DNA of 13,069 nucleotides from an uncultured Clostridia bacterium. GTDB lineage: Bacteria; Bacillota; Clostridia; TANB77; CAG-508. Every line of letters begins with the position of its first letter. Positions within the stretch are counted from its first letter, which is position 1. The stretch lies in assembly GCA_947632745.1 (NCBI GenBank), contig CANRQH010000030.1, forward strand, positions 1 through 13,069, read 5' to 3'. The position numbers were made by a program, and so were the translations under genes. This document shows, one piece after another, positions 7,271-13,069 of the stretch. The notes under the pieces were generated by a model that was not told the DNA's origin, ran no database searches, and saw only the letters and a list, made by a program, of their open reading frames with translations.

Positions 7271-7331
7271 TGTTCCAAAAAGAACCGGTCCTTGTGGAGC
7301 ATGTACCAAAAAGAACCGGTCCCAATGGAAC
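7270..7331. repeat. Paired repeat behind the phosphoesterase gene, same core as behind tsaD
   Basis: Two copies of AAAAAGAACCGGTCC occur at 7278-7292 and 7309-7323. The outer flanks ATGTTCC (7270-7276) and GGAACAT (7325-7331) are perfect inverted repeats. The inner flanks GGAGCAT and ATGTACC (7297-7308) form the facing arms, sharing the central AT. As at 6484, the first base is the last A of the preceding TAA stop. Arms differ between the two loci (TGTAC type versus TTCC type) while each remains self-complementary. That compensatory change argues for a selected or replication-relevant fold. Confidence 0.9.
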
Positions 7332-7355
7332 ATGGGAAAAGAAATAGGAGAATAA

Positions 7356-9402
7356 ATGATAGATTTAAATAAACAAGTTCAATATGTAAAAAATGTTGGA
7401 CCAAATAGAGTTAAATTATTAAATAAATTAAATATAAATACTCTTTATGATTTAATAACATATTTTCCAAGAAACTATGAAGATAGAGGAGTAGCAAAAA
7501 GGCTTTCTGCTTGTCAAGACGGAGAAGAAGTTTTAATTAAGGCAAAAGCAATAACAAAAGTTACTGAAATTTTTGCAAGAAAGCTTAAAATGTACAGATT
7601 AATTGTAAGAGATGGAGAAACTCCTTTAACTATTACTTGGTTTAACCAAAGCTATTTGAAAAATATTTTTAAATTAGGGCATACCTACAACTTTTATGGA
7701 AAAATAGAAATAAAATCTGGAAAATATGAAATGAAATCTCCTATTTTTGATGAATCGGGAGAAAACAAAAACACTGGAAAAATAATACCTATATATCCTT
7801 TAACTTATGGAATTTCACAAAATACAATTAGAAAAATTATTGAAAATGGTATAAATGAAGTATATGAAAATATAGAAGAAACCTTGCCAGACTACATTTT
7901 AGACAAATATAAGCTTATGAATATAAATGATGCAATTAAAAAAATACATTTTCCAGAAAATAAATCAGATTTTATAAGAGCAAGATATAGACTTGTATTT
8001 GAAGAATTACTTGGGTTTCAATTAGCACTTTTAAGATTAAAAGAAAATTACAAATATGAAGAAAAAGGAATTGAATTTAACAAAGATGTAAAAATAAGTG
8101 ATGTAATAAATACACTTCCATTTAATTTAACAAAAGCACAACTTAGGGTACTTGAAGAAATAGATAGAGATATGGAAAGCTCAAAACCTATGAATAGACT
8201 ATTGCAAGGAGATGTAGGTTCGGGGAAAACAATAGTAAGTATCTTAGCAAGCTATAAAGCTGTAAAATCAGGGTATCAAGTTGCAATACTTGCACCAACT
8301 GCAATACTTGCAAGTCAGCATTTAGAAAATTTTCAAAAAACATTAGATAATTTTGGAATAAAGTCAGAGCTTTTAATATCTAGCATAACAAAAAAGAAAA
8401 AACAAGAACTAAAAGAAAGATTAGCCAATGGAGAAATAGACATTTTAATTGGAACACACGCAATGCTTGAAGAAGATGTAATATTTAAAAATTTAGGACT
8501 GGTTGTAACAGATGAACAACACCGTTTTGGAGTAAAGCAAAGAGCAAAAATTGCATCAAAAGGAAATAATCCAGATGTAATAGTAATGTCTGCAACTCCG
8601 ATTCCAAGAACACTCGCATTAATTTTATATGGAGACTTGGATATATCAATTATAGACGAGCTTCCACCAAATAGAAAAAAGGTAGACACATTTGCAGTAG
8701 GAAAAGAACTTGAAGAAAGGTTAAATAATTTTGTTGCAAAACAAATAGATGAAGGAAGGCAATGCTACATAGTTTGCCCACTAGTAGAAGAAAATGAAGA
8801 GACAGATTTAAAATCAGTAACAGAACTTGCAGAAAAGCTTCAAACAGAGACATTTAACCAATATAAGGTAGAATATCTACATGGAAAAATGAAGCCAAAA
8901 GAAAAAGACGAAATAATGTTAAAATTTAAAAATGGTGAAATAGATATTTTAATTTCAACAACAGTTATAGAAGTAGGAGTAGATGTACCAAATGCAAACA
9001 TAATGGTAATAGAAAATGCAGAAAGATTTGGTTTAGCTCAGCTCCATCAATTAAGAGGAAGAGTTGGAAGAGGAGAATATAAATCATATTGCATACTAAA
9101 ATATATGTCACGTTCAAAAGAAGTAAAAGAACGAATGCAAATAATGTGTGCAACAAATGATGGATTTTTAATATCTGAAAAAGACTTAGAACTAAGAGGA
9201 TCTGGAGATTTCTTTGGAACAGCTCAGCACCGGAATTCCAGAAATGAAAATAGCAAATCTTTTTGAAGATGTTAAAATTCTAAAAGAAATACAAGAGCTT
9301 TCAAATAAAATACTTCAAGATGACCCAAAACTAAAGAAAGAAACAAATGTAAGATTACAAAAATTAATTGAAGACAAGTTTACACAAAGGATTGATATAT
9401 GA
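7356..9402 (+). CDS. recG: ATP-dependent DNA helicase RecG, with a +1 frame change at CGG
   Basis: RecG is a double-stranded DNA translocase that regresses stalled forks and processes branched intermediates. The ATG at 7356 follows AGGAG and gives the expected N-terminal wedge domain (YVKNVGPNRVKLLNKLNI, YFPRNYEDR). The wedge OB-fold covers ~60-150. Walker A is GDVGSGKT (285-292), the DEAH-type box is DEQH (386-389), followed by SATPIPRT, LHGKMKPKEKDEIM and the C-terminal motif VIEVGVDVPNANIMVIENAERFGLAQ with QLRGRVGRG. After GDFFGTAQH the zero frame reads CGG-AAT and stops at 9266 (636 aa). Skipping the first C (9231) gives GIPEMKIANLFEDVK, the family sequence, ending at 9402 with 681 aa total, the usual RecG length (~680-690). 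Without the shift the last ~55 residues are lost. Confidence 0.95.
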
Positions 9403-9499
9403 TTCTTTGGGGGACTTAAGAAAAAAAGCATCATTCTATTAAATAATTTGTTATTATATATTGAAATAAAAAAGAGATGGTTTAGAAAGGGTGGAAGTT

Positions 9500-9685
9500 A
9501 TGATTATTTTAAAAATCTTATTTATAATTTTAGTATTAATAGGAGTAACATTTGTATATGACGCAAGAATTTTAAGCAATAATTGGTTTGGATTTGGAGA
9601 CCAAAATGAAGCAACATCTGGACTTAAAATTTTAGGTTTTCTTTTTGCAATAATTGGAGGAATTATATTGTATAATATTATGTAA
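9500..9685 (+). CDS. Small two-helix membrane protein (61 aa)
   Basis: Two hydrophobic segments (~3-20 and ~43-60) flank a conserved-looking polar middle: YDARILSNNWFGFGDQNEATSGLK. Short proteins with a FGDQNEATxGLK segment seem familiar from clostridial genomes, but I know no function. The ATG at 9500 is preferred over an in-frame GTG at 9491, because AAAGGG (9486-9491) is then 8 bases upstream; the GTG would overlap it. It lies 97 bases after the reconstructed recG end, before a terminator, so it is either the last gene of that unit or single. No promoter was convincing in the gap. Membrane location is inferred from hydrophobicity. Confidence 0.75.
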   Translation: MIILKILFIILVLIGVTFVYDARILSNNWFGFGDQNEATSGLKILGFLFAIIGGIILYNIM

Positions 9686-9732
9686 ATTCAGACTAAACAA
9701 ATAATGTTAAAAGAGTATATATTTTTTACAAT

Positions 9733-9770
9733 TCCCAATATAATATGATTATATTGGGAGTTATTTTATT
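9733..9770 (+). terminator. Intrinsic terminator between the small membrane protein gene and dapF
   Basis: TCCCAATATAAT (9733-9744) and ATTATATTGGGA (9748-9759) pair perfectly over 12 bases with a three-base loop, followed by GTTATTTTATT. The stem is strong and the T-tract moderate. Confidence 0.75.
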
Positions 9771-9780
9771 AAACAATTTT

Positions 9781-9809
9781 CTTACTATGAATAAAATAGT
9801 AAGAGGTGG
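9781..9809 (+). promoter_or_regulatory. Short hairpin overlapping the dapF ribosome-binding site
   Basis: CTTACTAT (9781-9788) and ATAGTAAG (9796-9803) pair over 8 bases with the loop GAATAAA. The 3' arm runs into AGAGGTGG (9802-9809), the ribosome site of dapF, whose start TTG is at 9815. The hairpin could lower or gate ribosome access. Whether it is regulatory cannot be told from sequence. Confidence 0.4.
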
Positions 9810-9814
9810 TTTAA

Positions 9815-10714
9815 TTGATTAAATTTACGAAGATGCATGGATTAGGAAATGATTATATATACATAAGTAAAGTAAATGAAGAAAATGTTATAGCAGAGGA
9901 AAAATTACCTGAATTAGCAAAATATTTATCAAATAGACATTTTGGAGTTGGCTCAGACGGAATAATAATTGTAGAAAAAAGCAATATAGCAGATTTTAAA
10001 ATGAGAATTTTTAATAGTGACGGGTCAGAAGCAGAGATGTGTGGAAATGGAATAAGATGTTTTGCAAAATATGTATATGAAAACAAATTAACTAAAAGCA
10101 AAAATATTTCAGTGGAAACACTTTCAGGCATAAAATATATTACCATGCAAGAAGAAAATGGAATTGTAAGTAATGTCACAGTAGACATGGGAGAGCCAAT
10201 TTTTGAAAAAGAAAAAATACCTGTATTAATTGATGAAAAGAATTTTTATAAAAATGTAACAGTTCAAAATGATAAAAACAAAAATAAAATTCCTATAAAT
10301 TTTAACTTAAAAGTATTAGACAAAACATTTGATATAAATTGTATTTCTATGGGAAATCCTCATAGCATAATAATAGTAGAAAATGTAGATAAAATAGATA
10401 TAGAAAAATATGGGAAAGAAATTGAAAATAACAGTGTTTTTCCTGAAAAAACTAATGTCGAGTTTGTGCAAATATTAGATAAAGAAAATATAAAAATGAG
10501 AGTTTGGGAAAGAGGTTCAGGAGAAACAATGGCATGTGGAACAGGAGCATGTGCAGTAGCTGTTGTATGTAATTTATTAGGATTAACTAAAAGAAATGTA
10601 ACAGTATTGCTTCGTGGTGGAGAACTAAATATTCATTGGAAAACAGAAAATAATAGAGTTTACATGACTGGTTCAGCTAAAAAAGTATTTACAGGAAAAA
10701 TAGAAGAAATTTAA
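9815..10714 (+). CDS. dapF: Diaminopimelate epimerase
   Basis: DapF interconverts LL- and meso-diaminopimelate, the last step before lysine and the cross-linking residue of DAP-type peptidoglycan. It is cofactor-free and uses two catalytic cysteines. Both are visible: EMCGNGIRC (Cys of MCGNG) and MACGTGACA (second Cys). Also present are the N-terminal FTKMHGLGNDY, HFGVGSDG, CISMGNPHSII and WERGSGET. The start is TTG 9815 with AGAGGTGG five bases upstream. The next ATG (9833) would cut off FTKM, which the family keeps. At 299 residues it is longer than the ~275 usual, the excess being a Lys/Asn-rich insert around residues 135-165. It has terminators on both sides, so it is probably monocistronic. 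It contains no CGG codon. Confidence 0.96.
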   Translation: MIKFTKMHGLGNDYIYISKVNEENVIAEEKLPELAKYLSNRHFGVGSDGIIIVEKSNIADFKMRIFNSDGSEAEMCGNGIRCFAKYVYENKLTKSKNISVETLSGIKYITMQEENGIVSNVTVDMGEPIFEKEKIPVLIDEKNFYKNVTVQNDKNKNKIPINFNLKVLDKTFDINCISMGNPHSIIIVENVDKIDIEKYGKEIENNSVFPEKTNVEFVQILDKENIKMRVWERGSGETMACGTGACAVAVVCNLLGLTKRNVTVLLRGGELNIHWKTENNRVYMTGSAKKVFTGKIEEI

Positions 10715-10718
10715 ATTT

Positions 10719-10750
10719 AAAATATATCATTTTTAATGATATATTTTTTT
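10719..10750 (+). terminator. Intrinsic terminator after dapF
   Basis: AAAATATATCAT (10719-10730) pairs with ATGATATATTTT (10736-10747) around TTTTA, continuing into a seven-T run. It lies directly after the dapF stop. It is AT-rich, so its efficiency is uncertain. Confidence 0.7.
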
Positions 10751-10781
10751 GAATAAATTATAAAAAATATACTATTTTTTC

Positions 10782-10810
10782 TTGACAAAATGTTAATAAC
10801 AATATAAATT
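10782..10810 (+). promoter_or_regulatory. Promoter of the GH13 hydrolase gene
   Basis: A perfect TTGACA (10782-10787) is followed by TATAAA at 10803 (15-base spacing) or the overlapping TAAATT at 10805 (17-base spacing). It lies between the dapF terminator and the next gene and gives a leader of about 55-60 bases. No catabolite-response (cre-like) site was convincing by eye. Confidence 0.6.
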
Positions 10811-10873
10811 ATGAGTATGTAGTATATGCGCGTTAAGCTTTTCTTAGTTTATTTAAGAAAGGAGAATGACAAC

Positions 10874-12736
10874 ATGGAAGCTTTAGGCGTTAGTCATGGT
10901 ATTAAACAACTTGAAAAATTGAAAACAGGGGGTAGATATGAAGTTTCTATTCGGATACCATTTGAATATGGTTGGATAGAAAGAGTAAAGGTAATATTTT
11001 ATACATTTGGTAAAAGAAATGCATACCAGATGTACCATGAAAAAAATGAAAAAGATAAAAAAAGCAAAAAAGAATATGCACATTTTAAAACTGTAATTGA
11101 ATTAGAAACTCAGGCAGTATATCACTATTATTTTACCTATGAAGCAAACGGAAAATTTATGTACTTAAAAAAGGAAAATACAACTGGTGATATGTCTGTA
11201 AGTACAAGTGAATGTTGGAAACTAGCTGTTGGATTTGATGTACCTTACTGGGCAAAAGGAGCAATCATGTACCACATCTTTGTTGACAGATTCAGAAGAG
11301 GTGGAAAAGAAAAGCTTCAAACTATGCCTAAAAGAACCATTCACCAAGACTGGGATGAACGCCCTGTCATTAGAGAAAATGAAAACGGACTGTGGAATGT
11401 GGACTTCTATGGAGGAAACTTGATAGGAATTAAAGAAACACTTAAATATATAAAAAGTTTAGGTGTATCAATAATCTATTTAAGTCCTATTGTAACAAGT
11501 CAGTCAAATCATAGATATGATACGGCTGATTACGAAACTGTTGACACATATGCCGGAACAAACCAAATGCTAAAAGACCTTTGTGATGAAGCGCACAAAA
11601 AAGGAATAAAAATTATTTTAGATGCTGTATTCAATCACACAGGAAATGATAGCAAATATTTCAATGAATATGGAACTTATGATACCATAGGAGCATATCA
11701 AAGCGAAGCTTCACCATATTATAATTTCTACAGAAAAGACTGGAGAAATGGTAAAAAAGAGTTTTCATATTGGTGGGGAATGAAAAACTTACCAGTATGT
11801 GATGGAAATTCTCCTGAATGGAAAGATTATATTTTTGGAGAAGGTGGCGTAATTGACAAGTGGTTCAAACTTGGAATTGATGGCCTTCGGCTTGATGTTG
11901 CAGATGAACTTTCAGATGAATTTATAATTGGAATTGCAAATGCTGTAAAAAGAAATAAACCTGATGGATTAATTATAGGAGAAGTGTGGAAAAATCCTAT
12001 GAGAATGAACAGAGGTTATATTTCTTCCGGAAAAGCTATGCATACAGTTATGAATTACTTGCTTGTAGATAGTTTAATAAGGTACTATAAATATAAAGAT
12101 GTATGGAAATTAGAAGCTTGTTTAAAAGAAGTTATGTCTGAGTATCCAACTTCTACTATACAAACCTTAATGAACTTCACTTCAACACATGACATTTCAA
12201 GAGCTATAGAAATATTTGGATGTCACTGTTTTCAGCAAAATGGAGAGTGGGCATGGAACACAACAAATGTAAATCCAGAAGAGCACCTTGTTTCAAGCAC
12301 TGAGTTCAAGTATGGTAAAAAAATGTTCAAATCCTATGTTTTTGCTTTAATATTCTTGCCAGGAATATTATCTATCTTTTATGGTGATGAAGTTGGAATG
12401 CAAGGAATAGGAAATTTAGCCAATAGAGGTTCATATCCTTGGGGCTATAGGGACAAGGACTTACTCAAATTTTTTAGAAAAATGGGAAAAGTAAGGAATG
12501 AAAATGCTTTTCTAAAAACTGCAGATTTTAAAGTTGTAAGTATTGATGAAAAGCAGTTTGTATTTGAAAGATTAGGAGAAAAAGAAAAAGTAATTGTATT
12601 TGTAAGTAGAACACATTTGCAAACAGTCGTAAATGTTCCTTCCGAATACGAGGCAGCAGAAGTGATTAGCAAAATTGGAGTAAATCCAAAAGTACTTGAA
12701 CCTTATGGAGCTGTGGCACTAAAGCTCAAAATGTAA
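10874..12736 (+). CDS. GH13 alpha-glucan hydrolase, neopullulanase/cyclomaltodextrinase type
   Basis: A 620-residue family 13 glycoside hydrolase acting on alpha-1,4 glucans or cyclodextrins. It lacks a signal peptide, so it is probably cytoplasmic and works on imported or stored oligosaccharides. An N-terminal beta-rich, CBM34-like region (~1-115) precedes the barrel (from GAIMYHIFVDRF). GH13 regions: I DAVFNH; II GLRLDVADE with nucleophile Asp341; III GEVW with acid/base Glu370; IV FTSTHD with Asp440. Domain B includes the long insert around FSYWWGMKNLP. The ATG at 10874 follows AAAGGAG (10858-10864); an upstream in-frame ATG at 10826 lacks a ribosome site. Subfamily GH13_20 is inferred from length and N-domain. 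It holds the only two other in-frame CGG codons found in the window (27 and 339). Codon 339 is the invariant Arg of region II, so CGG is read as Arg here. The gene has its own promoter and terminator. Confidence 0.92.
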   Translation: MEALGVSHGIKQLEKLKTGGRYEVSIRIPFEYGWIERVKVIFYTFGKRNAYQMYHEKNEKDKKSKKEYAHFKTVIELETQAVYHYYFTYEANGKFMYLKKENTTGDMSVSTSECWKLAVGFDVPYWAKGAIMYHIFVDRFRRGGKEKLQTMPKRTIHQDWDERPVIRENENGLWNVDFYGGNLIGIKETLKYIKSLGVSIIYLSPIVTSQSNHRYDTADYETVDTYAGTNQMLKDLCDEAHKKGIKIILDAVFNHTGNDSKYFNEYGTYDTIGAYQSEASPYYNFYRKDWRNGKKEFSYWWGMKNLPVCDGNSPEWKDYIFGEGGVIDKWFKLGIDGLRLDVADELSDEFIIGIANAVKRNKPDGLIIGEVWKNPMRMNRGYISSGKAMHTVMNYLLVDSLIRYYKYKDVWKLEACLKEVMSEYPTSTIQTLMNFTSTHDISRAIEIFGCHCFQQNGEWAWNTTNVNPEEHLVSSTEFKYGKKMFKSYVFALIFLPGILSIFYGDEVGMQGIGNLANRGSYPWGYRDKDLLKFFRKMGKVRNENAFLKTADFKVVSIDEKQFVFERLGEKEKVIVFVSRTHLQTVVNVPSEYEAAEVISKIGVNPKVLEPYGAVALKLKM

Positions 12737-12766
12737 CACATGTGAAAAAGGGTAATTTATTCACGC

Positions 12767-12805
12767 AAAACACTACTTGTATATTTAATATATAAGTAGT
12801 GTTTT
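12767..12805 (+). terminator. Intrinsic terminator after the GH13 gene
   Basis: AAAACACTACTT (12767-12778) and AAGTAGTGTTTT (12794-12805) form a perfect 12-bp stem, extended by GTATAT/ATATAT pairing in the loop. It lies 30 bases after the stop codon. A-run and T-run at the two ends make it potentially bidirectional. Confidence 0.85.
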
Positions 12806-13016
12806 AAATTATTAATAAAAAGTTTATATTTATATATTTTGAAATGAATTGGGGGGACCGTTTTAGAAAATGTTATGAGCGATGCGAATTACATTTTCTT
12901 AAATGGGGATAATGAAAAAATATATAAATATAAGCTTTTTTATAAAAATTTTATTAATTTCGAGATTGTAAAATATGAATAGCAAAACCTAATTTGTTAC
13001 AATTCACAGCCGACAT
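12806..13016. other. AT-rich gene-poor stretch with one weak ORF
   Basis: No gene is supported here. A 35-codon ORF (12875-12982, starting MSDANYIFLNGDNEKIYKY) is open upstream to 12848 but has no properly spaced ribosome site, so it may be a gene remnant. At 12851-12860 GGGGGGACCG resembles the head of the dispersed repeats, followed by an inverted pair AGAAAATGT (12865-12873) / ACATTTTCT (12891-12899). This may be a diverged single repeat. On the - strand I see no coding sequence. Confidence 0.4.
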
Positions 13017-13062
13017 AAAAAAGCACCCTAAATAGAGAGATTAAAAATCTCCCTATTTAGGG
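13017..13062 (-). terminator. Terminator for an unseen convergent gene on the - strand
   Basis: CCCTAAATAGAGAGAT (13026-13041) faces ATCTCCCTATTTAGGG (13047-13062). The single A/C mismatch on the + strand becomes a G-U pair in - strand RNA, giving a 16-bp stem followed by a six-base U run (13022-13017). Both the wobble and the T-tract fit transcription from right to left, so a - strand gene should end just beyond the window edge. Confidence 0.8.
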
Positions 13063-13069
13063 CATATTT

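Noticed and set aside
10952..11890. Genome-wide reassignment of CGG to another amino acid
   Set aside because: In the GH13 gene CGG at 11888-11890 falls on the invariant Arg of region II, so CGG is still Arg at least there. Reassignment would also not repair the reading frames.

Overview
This is a 13-kb window of AT-rich DNA. Low GC, strong Shine-Dalgarno sites, TTG starts, meso-DAP synthesis (dapF) and a clostridial-type prepilin-like protein point to a member of the Bacillota, most likely an uncultured gut-type Clostridia. That placement is inference. All recognisable genes are on the + strand. A terminator at the right edge, oriented for the - strand, implies a convergent gene just outside.

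Layout: (1) 1-2806, the last ~934 residues of carB (carbamoyl-phosphate synthase large subunit), whose 3' end runs into a 38-bp tandem repeat. (2) 2890-3552, a HAD-family phosphatase. (3) 3553-3892, a leader with a promoter, a 37-codon ORF containing a perfect (AC)12 microsatellite, and a 63-nt three-stem hairpin. (4) 3893-5242, a prepilin-like secreted protein with a large C-terminal domain, readable only through three +1 frame changes. (5) 5494-9402, a likely transcription unit of tsaD, a metallophosphoesterase and recG, whose two gaps hold paired copies of one repeat that begin inside the preceding stop codon. tsaD and recG each need one +1 frame change near the 3' end. (6) 9500-9685, a small two-helix membrane protein. 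(7) 9815-10714, dapF. (8) 10874-12736, a cytoplasmic GH13 alpha-glucan hydrolase. (9) 12737-13069, a gene-poor stretch with two terminators and a possible repeat or gene remnant.

The main observation is that five separate frame breaks in three unrelated genes (three in the prepilin-like gene, one in tsaD, one in recG) share the same local form. The zero-frame codon is CGG followed by A, and skipping its first C gives GGA (Gly) and restores the family-typical protein. CGG is otherwise almost absent: I found only two other in-frame CGG codons, both in the amylase, where one is the conserved Arg of GH13 region II. Either this organism uses +1 frameshifting at a rare CGG codon (NNC-CGG-A in four of five cases), or a systematic one-base C insertion affects the sequence. 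Read-level data and proteomics would decide.

Most genes are housekeeping: pyrimidine/arginine precursor supply, tRNA t6A modification, fork repair, cell-wall/lysine precursor and glucan use. The accessory signal is concentrated in the prepilin-like locus with its leader and in the dispersed repeats behind stop codons.
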